A stretch of 64,000 nt of DNA. Origin: Dietzia lutea. Its GTDB lineage: Bacteria; Actinomycetota; Actinomycetes; Mycobacteriales; Mycobacteriaceae. Of the stretch, positions 9,751-19,087 are shown one piece after another. The notes beneath the pieces were generated by a model. The model ran no database searches. It worked only from the letters and a program-made list of their open reading frames with translations, and had not been told where the DNA came from. Each line of letters opens with the position of its first letter. The first letter of the stretch is position 1. The stretch is taken from assembly GCF_003096075.1 (NCBI RefSeq), contig NZ_CP015449.1, forward strand, positions 1,302,001 to 1,366,000, read 5' to 3'. The position numbers and the translations under genes were made by a program.

Positions 9751-11849
9751 GCGCCATCGGCACCTCGACCCCGCGGCTCGACGGGCCCGCCAAGGTCACC
9801 GGGACCGCACAGTACGCCGCGGAGCACACCGGCCCCGGCGAGCCCGTGTTCCTCCACCCGGTCACCTCCACCATCGCGCGCGGCTCCGTCACCTCGATGG
9901 ACACCTCCGAGGCCGAGTCGCAGCCCGGGGTGCTCGCCGTCCTCACGCCGTGGAACGCGCCGCGGCTGGCCGACACCTCCGAGCGCGAGTACGTGATCTG
10001 CCAGGACACCGACGTGCTCTACCGCGGCCAGCCGATCGGTCTCGTCCTGGCCGAGACGGCGGAGGCGGCCCGGTGGGCGCAGTCGCTGGTGCGGGTGGAG
10101 TACGACCAGCAGCCCCACGACGTGGGGTTCCGCACCGACCACCCGGATGACTACGAGCCCGAGGTGGTCAACGGCGGGTACGAGCCCGCGTCGGCGACCG
10201 GCGAGATGGGGCCGTCCCTCGCCCGGGCGCAGGCGGACGGCCACGTGGTGGACCAGAGCTACTCCACGCCGGAGGAGCACAACAACCCGATGGAACCGCA
10301 CGCCGTCTCGGCCCACTGGGATCCGGACGGTCCGCTGTTGACGATGTACGACTCCACGCAGTCCCCGCACGGCGTGGCCTCCACGCTCGCCCCCGTCCTC
10401 GGGCTGGAGACCGAGCAGATCCGGGTGATCGCCCCGCACGTCGGCGGCGGGTTCGGCTCCAAGGGCGCGCCGCACGCCCACGACGTGCTGGTGGCGCTGG
10501 GGGCCATCCACCTGCCGGGTCGGCTCATCAAGTACGCGGTGACCCGGCAGCAGATGTTCGTCTTCGTGGGCTACCGCCCGCGGACGGTCTCGCGGATCCG
10601 GCTGGCCTCCGACGCGGACGGGCGCCTCACCGCGATCGGTCACGAGGCGTGGTCGCAGAGTTCGCGGGTCAAGGAGTTCGTCGAGCAGGCCGCCGTGCCG
10701 TCGCGTTCGATGTACGCCGCGCCCAACCGGCGGACCTTCCATCACGCCGTCCCTCTGGACGTGCCGGCCCCGTACTGGATGCGGGCGCCGGGCGAGGCTC
10801 CGGGGGCGTTCGCCGCCGAGGTCGCGATGGACGAGCTGGCCGAGGCATGCGGGCTGGACCCGATCGAGTTGCGGGTGCGCAACGACCCGGAGACGGACCC
10901 CGAGTCCGGGAGGCCGTGGTCCTCGCGGCGTCTGGTCGACTGCCTGCGCGAGGGCGCTGATCGCTTCGGGTGGTCCGAGCGGCCCGCGACGCCGGCGTCC
11001 CGCCGGGACGGTCGCTGGATGGTCGGCTACGGCGTCGCCAGCGCCGCGTACCCGCACATGGTGCAGCCCGGTTCGCAGGCCACGATCCGTGCCGAGGGCG
11101 GTGGCCGCTACCGGGTGCAGGTCGGCGCCGTGGACATCGGCACCGGCACGTGGACCGCGCTCACCCTGGTCGCCGCGGACGCCCTCGGGGTTTCCGCCGA
11201 GGCCATCTCTCTGGAGATCGGCGACACCGCCCTGCCGTACGCCACGGTCGCCGGCGGTTCGTCCGGGATCTCGTCGTGGGGCTCGGCCATCTTCGCCGCG
11301 GCCGGGCGGTTCCGGACGAGGTACGGCGACGACCCGCCGGCGGGCGCGGAGACCACCGCTGCCGCCGGCGACAACCCCGAGCTCGAGCGCTATCGCGCGA
11401 TCTCGTTCGGCGCCCACTTCGCGGAGGTCCGCGTGGACGCCGACACCGGCGAGATCCGGGTGCCGCGGATGCTCGGCGTCTTCTCGATCGGCCGGGTGGT
11501 CAATCCCCGTACCGTGCGGTCGCAGTTCATCGGCGGCATGACCTTCGGGTTGTCCATGGCGCTGCACGAGCAGAGCGTCCGCGACACCCGGTTCGGCCAC
11601 GTCGTCACCCAGAATCTCGCGGACTACCACGTACCCACCCATGCCGACGCCACCGACATCGACGCGGTCTGGCTCGACGAGGTCGACGAGTTCGCGACCC
11701 CGATGGGCACGCGCGGGGCGGGGGAGATCGGCAACGTCGGCAGTGCGGCCGCCGTGGTCAACGCGATCCATAGCGCCACCGGTGCACGCATCCGCGACCT
11801 CCCCGTCCACGCCGACGCGCTCCTGGAGCACCTGCCTGTCGATCAGTAG
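9747..11849 (+). CDS. paoC: molybdenum hydroxylase molybdopterin-binding subunit (PaoC-like)
   Basis: A 700-residue catalytic subunit of the xanthine dehydrogenase/aldehyde oxidase family, binding molybdopterin cytosine dinucleotide. The N-terminal LDGPAKVTGTAQYAAEH and central VGGGFGSKG motifs are typical. The catalytic glutamate lies in GTRGAGEIGNVG at about residue 660. Length fits PaoC rather than the larger CoxL. ATG at 9747 overlaps the paoB stop. Together with the two upstream subunits it forms a complete heterotrimer; the cofactor-maturation genes follow on the opposite strand. Confidence 0.9.
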
Positions 11850-11857
11850 ACGCCGCG

Positions 11858-11897
11858 GCGGCCGCCGGTCCGGGGGATCACCGGGCGCGGCGGCCGC
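11858..11897. terminator. nested GC hairpin between convergent genes
   Basis: Arms GCGGCCG (11858-11864) and CGGCCGC (11891-11897) enclose a second pair, CCGGT at 11865 and ACCGG at 11880. It lies between the paoC stop and the convergent mocA-like gene. There is no T-tract, so a bidirectional actinobacterial terminator is a guess. Confidence 0.4.
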
Positions 11898-11909
11898 GGT
11901 GGTCGCCGG

Positions 11910-12443
11910 TCAGGGACGCAGGTCCTCCGGCCGGTCGACGTCGCGTGGGGACCCCGTGTCGTCGCAGGGGACCTCCGCGACCAGGTGGGAGTGCGCCCGC
12001 AGGTAGTGGCGGGCCCCCGCGTCGCCGGACGCGGAGTCGATGACGCCCGCGTGGTGGTCGGCGCCCAGGAGGACCGGATGGGCGCGGATCCCGCCGTAGG
12101 TCGCGACCGCCAGCGAGGATCCGGCGGCGGCGACGCGCCGGACCGCCTCCGCACCGAGCCAGGGCATGTCCACGGGCACCACCACGACGTCGTCCTCGCC
12201 GATCGCCGTGAGCCCGGCGCGGAGCGACGATCCCATCCCCGTCTCCCACAGCGGATTCGGCACCACCTCGGCGCCTGGTACGGCGAGCTCGACCGCGCCG
12301 CTGACCACGACGACGCGATCGCAACCGCCTTCGCGGAGCAGGGCCACGGCGCGGTCGACGAGCCGCGTGCCGTCGAACTCGACCGGGGCCTTGGGGCGGC
12401 CGAACCGTCGGCCGGCCCCGGCCGCGAGGACGAGCCCGGTCAC
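11910..12443 (-). CDS. mocA: molybdenum cofactor nucleotidyltransferase (MocA-like)
   Basis: A 177-residue MobA/MocA-type NTP transferase. The nucleotide-binding loop LAAGAGRRFGRPK is at the N-terminus and VVVPVDMPWL (the metal-binding D.P motif) in the middle. MocA attaches CMP to molybdopterin to make the cytosine dinucleotide form used by xanthine oxidase-family enzymes. Location beside paoABC and an XdhC protein supports MocA over MobA. The start overlaps the stop of the upstream xdhC-like gene by four bases. Confidence 0.8.
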   Translation of the reverse strand: MTGLVLAAGAGRRFGRPKAPVEFDGTRLVDRAVALLREGGCDRVVVVSGAVELAVPGAEVVPNPLWETGMGSSLRAGLTAIGEDDVVVVPVDMPWLGAEAVRRVAAAGSSLAVATYGGIRAHPVLLGADHHAGVIDSASGDAGARHYLRAHSHLVAEVPCDDTGSPRDVDRPEDLRP

Positions 12444-13618
12444 CGGTGGATCGCCACGTCGAGCCCGGACAGCGGGGCGCCGGAGCCGCCGCGCCGGTGC
12501 GCGACGAGTTCGGCGGCGATCGACAGGGCCGTCTCCTCGGCGGTGCGCGCACCGAGGTCCAGGCCGATGGGGGAGCGCAGTCGCGCCAGCTCGCTGTCGG
12601 TGAGGCCCTCGGCCCGCAGCAACTCCAGGCGCTCGGCGTGGACGCGTCGGCTGCCCATCGCACCGACGTATCCCGCGCGGCCGCGCAGGGCTGCGCTCAG
12701 GAGTGGGATGTCGAACTTGTGGTCGTGGGTGAGCACGCAGATGGCGGTGGTCTCGTCGACCGGCACGGAGGCCAGGTGGTCGTGCGGCCAGCGGGTGACG
12801 ACCTCGTGGGCGTCGGGGAACCGTTCCGGTCGGTTCAGCGCGGGCCGGGCGTCGCAGACCACCACCCGGTATCCGAGCATCGCGCCGGCCCGGCTCAAGG
12901 CCTCGCCGAACGCGCTGGCGCCGAAGATCAGCAGGGCGGGGGCGGCGAAGGAGTGCAGCAGGACGCGGGCCACCCGGTCGCTCTCCCCGTCGCGGACGTC
13001 GGGGTGGCCAGCCTCGTCGGGGCGGTCAGCCCGGTCGGGGCCGTCGCGGCCGTCGATGTCGACCGTGACCGCGCCGGCCCGGCCGAGGTGCCCGGCCGCG
13101 AGGCGGGCGACGCGCCGGTCGAGGTCATCGTCCCCGAGGGAGTCCTCTGCGCCGTCGGCGCCGACGAGCAGGTGGGCGCCGGCGCGGTCGCCGGTCAGAG
13201 CGGTCGCCAGGACGACTGGCTCGCGGCCGCGCAGCATCTCGTCGAGACGGCCCAGCAGCGCGTGGCCCGCGGCGTCGACGGGTTGGACGAAGACCTCCGA
13301 CGTCCCGCCGCACGTCGGTCCCTCCGACAGCGCGGAGCCGTCGGATCCGTCGAACCGCGCAAGCGCGGGGCGACCGTCGTCGAGGACCTGCCGACACAGT
13401 TCGAACACGGTCCCGTCCACGCAGCCGCCCGAGACCCCGCCGACGACGTCGCCGGTGCCGGCGACCGCCATTGCGGCGCCCGCCGGCAGGGGCGCCGACC
13501 CCCCGGTGTCCACGACCCGGGCGAGGGCGCACGGCGTTCCTTCGCGGCGCCACCGCCGCACGGCGTCGAGCACGGGATCCACGCCGACCAGTATCGCGGG
13601 CACCGCGCCTCGCCGCAT
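12440..13618 (-). CDS. XdhC/CoxI family molybdenum cofactor insertion protein
   Basis: About 392 residues with the XdhC N-terminal pattern ARVVDTGGSAPLPAGA and GGVSGGCVDG, and a C-terminal Rossmann-like domain (LLIFGASAFGEALS) ending in the family motif YVGAMGSRR. Such proteins (PaoD in E. coli) bind the molybdenum cofactor, help its sulfuration and insert it into the partner enzyme. The start is uncertain: the ATG at 13618 is used, but the GTG at 13582 would give the usual short lead before VLDAVRRW. A Pro/Asp-rich insert sits between the two domains. It forms an operon with the mocA-like gene. Confidence 0.82.
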   Translation of the reverse strand: MRRGAVPAILVGVDPVLDAVRRWRREGTPCALARVVDTGGSAPLPAGAAMAVAGTGDVVGGVSGGCVDGTVFELCRQVLDDGRPALARFDGSDGSALSEGPTCGGTSEVFVQPVDAAGHALLGRLDEMLRGREPVVLATALTGDRAGAHLLVGADGAEDSLGDDDLDRRVARLAAGHLGRAGAVTVDIDGRDGPDRADRPDEAGHPDVRDGESDRVARVLLHSFAAPALLIFGASAFGEALSRAGAMLGYRVVVCDARPALNRPERFPDAHEVVTRWPHDHLASVPVDETTAICVLTHDHKFDIPLLSAALRGRAGYVGAMGSRRVHAERLELLRAEGLTDSELARLRSPIGLDLGARTAEETALSIAAELVAHRRGGSGAPLSGLDVAIHR

Positions 13619-13764
13619 CCGCTGCCCGGGCCACGGCCGGGCCACCGACGCCTCCACCGACGCCTCCGCTGACCGGGACACGGACCGGATGCACGCCCCG
13701 CGCGCGCGGTGGACCATGAACCGCGACAACTGATCCCGACTTCGCCGACCTACAGGAGGCAGGA

Positions 13765-14694
13765 ATGAGCAATCGGGAAGACCTGGCAGGACGGACGGTC
13801 GTGGTGACGGGCGCCTCGAGCGGATTCGGCCGCGGCACGGCGCTGAAGCTGGGCGAGCTGGGCGCACACGTCGTCGTCGCCGCCCGACGCCCGGACGTCC
13901 TCGACGGGGTGGTCGCGCAGATCACCGACTCCGGCGGCACCGCGCTGGCGGTGCCCACCGACGTCAGCGACGCCGACGCCGTCGAGCGGCTCGCGGCGGC
14001 CGCCGAGGAGCGGTTCGGCCACATCGACGTCTGGGTCAACAACGCCGCGGTCGGCGTCATGGGCCTGTTTTGGGAGATCCCGCTCGCCGACCACGCCCGG
14101 CTGGTCGACGTGGACCTCAAGGGGATGATGTTCGGTGCCCACGTGGCGCTGCGCCGGTTCACCGAGCGCGGCGAGGGCGTGCTGGTGAACGTCAGCTCGG
14201 TCGCCGGTGAGGTGCCGCTCGCGTACCAGGCCAGCTACGCCGCGGTGAAGGCCGGCATCACGAGCCTGGGCCGCTCGCTCAACGAGGAGCTGCGGCTGGC
14301 GGGCCTGCACGAGACGATCAAAGTCGGCACCATCCTGCCGTGGGCGGCCGACACGCCCTGGTGGGATCACGTGGGCAACTACACCGGCCACGCGCCGAGG
14401 CTGGCGGCGATGGACGACCCGGACATCGTCGTCGACGCGATCGTCGACGCATGCGTCGACCCGCAGCAGGAGCAACCGGTCGGCCCCAAGGCGCGCGGCT
14501 CCCATGCCTCCCACCGACTGTTCAAAGAGCTCACCGAGCGGTTCTCCGGGAAGCTCTCGGAGTCCGAGATCGGCAAGGGGACGCCCGCCCCGGACACGTC
14601 GGGGGCCCTCCACGAGCCGGTCGCGGAGGGGACGGCGGTGCACGGCGACACCCGCGAGCGGATGGTGATGGAGGACGGCGAGCGCCGCTCGTGA
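13765..14694 (+). CDS. short-chain dehydrogenase/reductase
   Basis: A 309-residue SDR. The cofactor loop TGASSGFGRG lies near residue 16, the NNAAVG motif is in the middle and the active site is Ser then Y-x3-K in YAAVK. Arg residues after the second strand (AARRPD) suggest NADP(H). A C-terminal extension of about 60 charged residues goes beyond the Rossmann fold. A strong ribosome binding site, AGGAGG, precedes the ATG. The substrate cannot be told. It is divergent from the xdhC-like gene and convergent with another SDR. Confidence 0.85.
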   Translation: MSNREDLAGRTVVVTGASSGFGRGTALKLGELGAHVVVAARRPDVLDGVVAQITDSGGTALAVPTDVSDADAVERLAAAAEERFGHIDVWVNNAAVGVMGLFWEIPLADHARLVDVDLKGMMFGAHVALRRFTERGEGVLVNVSSVAGEVPLAYQASYAAVKAGITSLGRSLNEELRLAGLHETIKVGTILPWAADTPWWDHVGNYTGHAPRLAAMDDPDIVVDAIVDACVDPQQEQPVGPKARGSHASHRLFKELTERFSGKLSESEIGKGTPAPDTSGALHEPVAEGTAVHGDTRERMVMEDGERRS

Positions 14695-14745
14695 GCCCGG
14701 GCCGGCCCGCCCTGACCGCCCGGGCCGGCCCGCGCCGCGGCCGCG

Positions 14746-15669
14746 CTACGGCGTGGGCATGCCGCCGGTCACCGCGAGTGTCTCGCCGACCACGTAGCTC
14801 GACTCCGGCGACGCGAGGAACACGTAGGCGGGCGCGAGCTCGGTGGGCTGCCCGGCGCGGCCGAGCGGGGTGGACTTGCCGAACTCCGGCAGGTCCTCCT
14901 TCTCCTGACCGTCCGACACCTGTAGAGGCGTCCAGATCGGGCCGGGCGCGATGGCGTTGACGCGAATGCCCTTGGGCGCGAGCTGTTGCGCGAGGCCCTT
15001 GGTGAAGTTGTTGATCGCGGCCTTGGTCGAGGAGTAGTCCAGCAGGTTCGGCGCGGGCATGTACGCCACCACGGAGGTGGTGTTGATGATCGTCGACCCG
15101 GGCTCGAGGTGCCGCAGCGCGCCCTTGGTCACGCGGACCATCCCGATGACGTTCACCCCGTAGGTGTCGGTGAGCTGGTCGTCGGGCAGGTCCTCGAGAT
15201 CCGGGGCCACGACCTGTTTGCCGGCGTTGTTCACGAGGATGTCGAGCCCGCCGAGCTTTTCCGCCGCGGCATCGGCGAGGCCCTCGCAGAACGCGCGGTC
15301 GGTGAGGTCGCCGGGCAGGAGCGCCACCGTGCGTCCCTCGCGCTCGATGATCTCCGCGACTGCGCGGGCGTCGGCCTCCTCGGCGGGCAGGTGGTGGATG
15401 GCGACGTCGGCGCCCTCGCGGGCGAAGGCGACGGCCACCGCTGCGCCGATGCCGGAGTCACCGCCGGTGATGAGCGCCTTGCGGCCGGTGAGCCGGCCGG
15501 TGCCCCGGTAGGAGTGCTCGCCGACGTCGGCGCGGGGGTCGAGGTCGGCGCCCAGGCCGGGCTCGTCCTGGTGCTGCACCGGGGGCTCGATGGAGGGGTA
15601 CCGGGTGACGGGGTTCTGGAACGTCAGCTGGTCTGTCCGGGTGGTGTGGGTGTCCTGGTCCTGGCTCAT
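14746..15669 (-). CDS. SDR oxidoreductase, general-stress type with N-terminal extension
   Basis: A 307-residue SDR of the group that includes Bacillus YhdF/YhxC and general stress protein 39. About 60 residues precede the Rossmann fold, including a QNPVTRYPSIEPP motif typical of the group. The cofactor loop TGGDSGIGAA, NNAGKQ and the active-site YSSTK are present. The protein ends VVGETLAVTGGMPTP. Family members are often induced by osmotic or desiccation stress; the substrate is not known from the sequence. A perfect palindrome lies 40 bases upstream of the start. Confidence 0.85.
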   Translation of the reverse strand: MSQDQDTHTTRTDQLTFQNPVTRYPSIEPPVQHQDEPGLGADLDPRADVGEHSYRGTGRLTGRKALITGGDSGIGAAVAVAFAREGADVAIHHLPAEEADARAVAEIIEREGRTVALLPGDLTDRAFCEGLADAAAEKLGGLDILVNNAGKQVVAPDLEDLPDDQLTDTYGVNVIGMVRVTKGALRHLEPGSTIINTTSVVAYMPAPNLLDYSSTKAAINNFTKGLAQQLAPKGIRVNAIAPGPIWTPLQVSDGQEKEDLPEFGKSTPLGRAGQPTELAPAYVFLASPESSYVVGETLAVTGGMPTP

Positions 15670-15708
15670 GTCCTACCTTCCGGGTCGGGTGCGATGCCGC
15701 GCGCCGGG

Positions 15709-15730
15709 GGGCGACGCCTCGGCGTCGCCC
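15709..15730. promoter_or_regulatory. perfect GC palindrome upstream of the stress SDR
   Basis: GGGCGACGCC and GGCGTCGCCC separated by two bases, in the gap between divergent SDR and holA genes. It could be an operator or a 5'-leader hairpin of the SDR transcript. Confidence 0.3.
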
Positions 15731-15850
15731 GGCGGGGCGGCCTCGGTGCCCCAACGTAGCGGCGGGTCGGGGAGTGGTCGACCGGTCGGGGGGTCGTGGC
15801 ACGATGACGGGGCACGACGACGAAGACGATGACGACGACGAGGAGCGCAG

Positions 15851-16825
15851 ATGGCATCGGGGTCCGCACCCGCTGTGTTGCACCTGGTGTTGGGCGAGGA
15901 CGAGTTCCTCACCGAGCGCGCCACCACGGGCGTCGTCTCGGCGGTCCGCGCGGCCACACCGGCCGGGCAGGACCCGCCGGTGGTCTCCCGGCTGGGCGGT
16001 CCCGAGGTGACGGCGCCGCAGCTGTTCGAGCTGCTCTCGCCGTCACTGTTCGGTGAGGCACGGATCGTGGTCGTCACCGGCGCGGCGGAACTGGGCAAGG
16101 ACGCCCAGGCCGCGGTTCTCGACGCCGCGCGGGACCTGCCGCCGGAGACGGTCCTGGTGGTCCAGCACACCGGCGGCGGGCGCGCCAAGACGCTGGTGGC
16201 GGACCTCCGCAAGGCCGGCGCGGAGGAGCACGCGGCCGGCAAGATCACCCGCCACATGGACGTGGTGGGGTTCGTGCGGTCCGAGTTCCGCGGCCTGGAC
16301 GTGCGCGTGGCCCCCGAGGCGTGTGAGGCTCTGGTCGAGGCCGTGGGGACCGACCTGCGTCAACTGGCGTCGGCGTGCGGGCAGCTCGTGGCCGACACCG
16401 GCGGCAAGGTCGACGTGGAGGCCGTCCGGCGCTACCACTCCGGGTTCGTGGGCGTCAGCGGGTTCACGGTGGCCGAGCGCGCCGTGACCGGGGACGTGGC
16501 CGGCGCGATCGAGGCGCTCGAGTGGGCGCTGCACACCGGGGTGCCGGAGGTGGTGCTCGCCGACGCGCTGGCGGATGCGGTGAACTCGATCGCCCTGGTG
16601 GGTACGCAGCGTGGCGTGCCGCCGGCGGAGCTGGCGAAGCAGGGCCTGCCGCCGTGGAAGGTCAAGAAGGTCACCGCCCAGACCCGCTACTGGTCCATCG
16701 AGACGCTGGGCACCGCGCTGCAGGTGGTCGCTCGGCTCAACGGCGAGGTCAAGGGGCGGGCGGAGAACCCGTACTACGCCCTCGAACGCGCGGTGCGCGA
16801 GGTCGGGTCGCTGGCGTCCCTGTAG
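15851..16825 (+). CDS. holA: DNA polymerase III subunit delta
   Basis: A 324-residue clamp-loader delta subunit that opens the beta clamp during loading. The N-terminal HLVLGEDEFLTERA and the C-terminal NPYYALERAVREVGSLASL stretch are typical of actinobacterial HolA. An unusual GAC-triplet run precedes the start, ending in a GAGGAG ribosome binding site. In Mycobacterium holA follows comEC directly; here about 9.4 kb of other genes intervene. Confidence 0.9.
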   Translation: MASGSAPAVLHLVLGEDEFLTERATTGVVSAVRAATPAGQDPPVVSRLGGPEVTAPQLFELLSPSLFGEARIVVVTGAAELGKDAQAAVLDAARDLPPETVLVVQHTGGGRAKTLVADLRKAGAEEHAAGKITRHMDVVGFVRSEFRGLDVRVAPEACEALVEAVGTDLRQLASACGQLVADTGGKVDVEAVRRYHSGFVGVSGFTVAERAVTGDVAGAIEALEWALHTGVPEVVLADALADAVNSIALVGTQRGVPPAELAKQGLPPWKVKKVTAQTRYWSIETLGTALQVVARLNGEVKGRAENPYYALERAVREVGSLASL

Positions 16826-16859
16826 GTCTGCCCGCCCGGATCCGGACCAATCGCCTGGT

Positions 16860-16906
16860 GCGCGGCACGCCCGGCGCGCGGCACGTCCGGCGCGCGGCAC
16901 GCCAGG
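16860..16906 (+). repeat. three tandem 16-base repeats
   Basis: Three copies of CGCGCGGCACGYCMGG (the first lacks one base) lie between holA and the terminator. They are non-coding. Confidence 0.7.
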
Positions 16907-16944
16907 CGCCCGGCTCAGCCGGTCGCCGATGTCGGGAACACGAC

Positions 16945-16983
16945 GAGGGCCCACCCCGCGCACGTGGTGCGGGGTGGGCCCTC
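16945..16983. terminator. bidirectional hairpin between holA and rpsT
   Basis: A perfect 15-base stem (16945-16959 with 16969-16983, arm GAGGGCCCACCCCGC) with a nine-base loop. There is no T-tract, as is common in high-GC actinobacteria. It lies between convergent genes and can serve both. Confidence 0.75.
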
Positions 16984-17051
16984 GGAGCCTCGACGCGTCG
17001 GTGGCGCTGACGCGGGGCTGGGCGGCTCCCGGCGGGGAGCGCCGGGGTGCC

Positions 17052-17312
17052 TCAGAGGCTGTTGACGGCCTTGGTCAGCGCCGACTTCTTGTTGGCGGCC
17101 TGGTTCTGGTGGATGACACCCTTGCTGGCGGCCTTGTCGAGCTGACGCGAGGTGGCGACGAGCAGGGCGCCGGCCTTCTCCTTGTCACCGGACTCGGTGG
17201 CCTCACGCAGGCTGCGGATGGCGGTACGCAGAGCCGACTTGGTCGACTGGTTGCGGAGGCGGTTGCGCTCGTTGGTGCGGTTCCGCTTGATCTGGGACTT
17301 GATGTTGGCCAC
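17052..17312 (-). CDS. rpsT: 30S ribosomal protein S20
   Basis: An 86-residue, Lys/Arg-rich helical protein starting [20 protein letters not shown], the S20 signature. It binds 16S rRNA at the base of the small subunit. It starts with GTG, preceded by AAAGGTG as ribosome binding site, and has a leader of roughly 110 bases if the promoter at 17429-17457 is right. S20 beside and opposite to holA is the normal actinobacterial arrangement. Confidence 0.97.
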   Translation of the reverse strand: MANIKSQIKRNRTNERNRLRNQSTKSALRTAIRSLREATESGDKEKAGALLVATSRQLDKAASKGVIHQNQAANKKSALTKAVNSL

Positions 17313-17428
17313 TCGTCACACCTTTGTGTCGTGTGTCGACGGCTCCACGAGGGGATCCCGCCGATCTGATGTCTGTCGTCTCGTCCGTGCGGACACGTAG
17401 AACGTGGTCCGGTGGACACCGACGGCCC

Positions 17429-17457
17429 ACTTTACCAGTGGCGGTCTCACCGGCCAA
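17429..17457 (-). promoter_or_regulatory. rpsT promoter
   Basis: Read on the minus strand: -35 TTGGCC (17452-17457), a 17-base spacer, and -10 TAAAGT (17429-17434). This gives a leader of roughly 110 bases before rpsT, room for leader-based autoregulation of the kind known for S20 in other bacteria. Confidence 0.55.
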
Positions 17458-17552
17458 AACGTCCGCCGACGCCGTCGACGCTATTGCGAGGCCGCCCAGT
17501 CGGCCACCCGGCGGCTGCCCACGGAGACCGCGAAGTCCCGCGGCAGGTCATC

Positions 17553-17709
17553 ACGGACAGACTCATCCATGACGGACAGACTCGTCGCTGCACCCCACCT
17601 ATCGGATCTCGCTACACCTACGGGATCCGTTAGGAGATCCGATAGGTGGCGAGGCTGCGGAGGGGTGGCTGCGGTGGCGTGGCTGCGGTGGCGTCGCTGC
17701 GGAGGCGTC
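17553..17709. repeat. repeat-rich non-coding patch with a long inverted repeat
   Basis: The 411-base gap between rpsT and the PemK-like gene has no credible gene. It holds the rpsT promoter, a 19-base-period direct repeat of ACGGACAGACTC (17553 and 17572), a perfect 16-base inverted repeat CCACCTATCGGATCTC (17595-17610 with 17634-17649, 23-base loop), and four 14-base units beginning GCTGCGG (17654, 17668, 17682, 17696). Confidence 0.75.
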
Positions 17710-17724
17710 GTGGTGGGACCGGCG

Positions 17725-18273
17725 TCAGTGCCAGCCGTAGTCCGCGCGGAGCCGCTCGGCGACAGCGTCGAACTTCTGCCGCGGGCAGATCGCGCCCTCG
17801 CGCCGGATGCCCTGCTCGGGGACGTCCAGCACCCGGTCCAGGCGTACCCAGCTCGGCCGGCCCTCGGAGTCCCAGGGGCCCGATCCGAGTCCGAGCCACT
17901 CCTCGTCGTCGTCCCTCTTTTCCCTCGAGGAGAGCTGGAGGCCCAGCAGACGGTCCCCGTCGCGCCCCACCACCAGGACCGGCCGGTCCTTGCCGCGTCC
18001 GTCGTTCTCCTCGAACTCCACCCACGTCCACACGATCTCGCCGGGGTCGGCGTGACCGTCCAGATCCGGGGTGTAGGAGATCGTGCGCGCACGGCTCGAG
18101 GTGGGTGCGGTGCGCGTGGTGGCCGGCCGGCCCGGGGTGCCGGCCTGACGCGAGAGGGCGGGGGAGACGCCCCGGTCGTCCAGACGCCTGCGCACCTCGC
18201 GCGCGACCGTCGGTCCGTATCTACGGCCCATCCGGACCGCCGTGCGACCCACGCGGGCCCAGTCGATTGCCAT
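17725..18273 (-). CDS. PemK/MazF-like protein
   Basis: About 182 residues. The C-terminal part has the PemK/MazF-like fold pattern: PGEIVWTWVEFEENDGRGKDRP, then VLVVGRDGDRLLGLQLSS. The N-terminal 70 residues are basic and low in complexity. No antitoxin gene adjoins it, so it may be an RNA-binding or degenerate member rather than half of a toxin pair. The ATG at 18273 (MAIDWARVG) is preferred over 18294, which would overlap the -10 of the divergent gene. Confidence 0.65.
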   Translation of the reverse strand: MAIDWARVGRTAVRMGRRYGPTVAREVRRRLDDRGVSPALSRQAGTPGRPATTRTAPTSSRARTISYTPDLDGHADPGEIVWTWVEFEENDGRGKDRPVLVVGRDGDRLLGLQLSSREKRDDDEEWLGLGSGPWDSEGRPSWVRLDRVLDVPEQGIRREGAICPRQKFDAVAERLRADYGWH

Positions 18274-18293
18274 GCCCGTCAGCGTAACCGCCA

Positions 18294-18299
18294 TAGGAT
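18294..18299 (+). promoter_or_regulatory. -10 element of a leaderless promoter
   Basis: TAGGAT ends six bases before the ATG at 18306. It lies in the 32-base gap divergent from the PemK-like gene. Confidence 0.45.
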
Positions 18300-18305
18300 C
18301 TGCTC

Positions 18306-19028
18306 ATGGACATGCTGTTGGCCGTGGTGTGGGCGCTGGACGGGCCGGTCGAGCCGTCGGGGGCGCAGGAGTTGCGCGGGCGGGTCGCGGACGCCGTGGC
18401 GGGGCCGCTCGCCGCGCTGGGGGTCGACGAGGTCGTGGTCAACGTGCGCGACGAACAGGTCGCCGGCGCGATGATCGACGTGCGCGTCACCGAGCGGCCC
18501 GTGCTCGCGGTGGTCCGCGCCCGGGTGCCCGTCGCCTCGGCCGCCGCGTGCGCCGAGCTGCTCACGGCGCTGGGGGCGCTCGGGCCGGTGTCGGCGTGGT
18601 CGGTCACCGCGTCCGAACCCCTACCGGCCCCGGCGCCCGGACCCGACGGGCGCTGCGAGGGGATGGCCAACGTCGCGTTCCTGCGCCGGCCGGAGCGGAT
18701 CGGGCGCGAGGAGTGGCTGCGTGTGTGGCTCGAGGAGCACACGCGGGTGGCGATCGACACCCAGTCCACCACCTCCTACACCCAGCACGTCGTGGTCCGC
18801 GCGCTCACGCCGGGCGCACCGCGGATCGACGGGATCGTGGAGGAGGTCTTCCCCGCCGAGGCGGCGACGGACCTGGGGGTATTTTTCGACGCGCGCGGGG
18901 ACGACGAGCGCATGACGGCCAACATGCGGGCCATGACCGCCTCGACCGCGCGGTTCCTCGACGACGGCACCGTGGACGCCGTCCCCACGGGTCGATACGT
19001 GGTGGGTGTTCGGGCTGCGGGCGTGTGA
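18306..19028 (+). CDS. EthD-like ferredoxin-fold protein of unknown function
   Basis: A 240-residue soluble protein. The second half resembles EthD-type dimeric ferredoxin-like domains (IGREEWLRVWLEEHTRVAID, then a TSYTQHVVVRAL strand). The first half, rich in Ala/Val/Arg, may be a diverged copy of the same fold. EthD family members are linked to ether or quinone degradation, but no catabolic genes are near. It is followed by lepA after 59 bases. Confidence 0.55.
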   Translation: MDMLLAVVWALDGPVEPSGAQELRGRVADAVAGPLAALGVDEVVVNVRDEQVAGAMIDVRVTERPVLAVVRARVPVASAAACAELLTALGALGPVSAWSVTASEPLPAPAPGPDGRCEGMANVAFLRRPERIGREEWLRVWLEEHTRVAIDTQSTTSYTQHVVVRALTPGAPRIDGIVEEVFPAEAATDLGVFFDARGDDERMTANMRAMTASTARFLDDGTVDAVPTGRYVVGVRAAGV

Positions 19029-19087
19029 CAATGGGGTGATCGCCCGGACGGACCGCAATCCAGCAGCACCCGGGCCCGCCTCCAGGA

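Noticed and set aside
15774-16010. Small acidic protein encoded by the GAC-triplet run before holA
   Set aside because: The frame differs from holA, soon becomes Arg/Trp-rich antisense-like sequence, and the run is better read as leader with the holA ribosome binding site.
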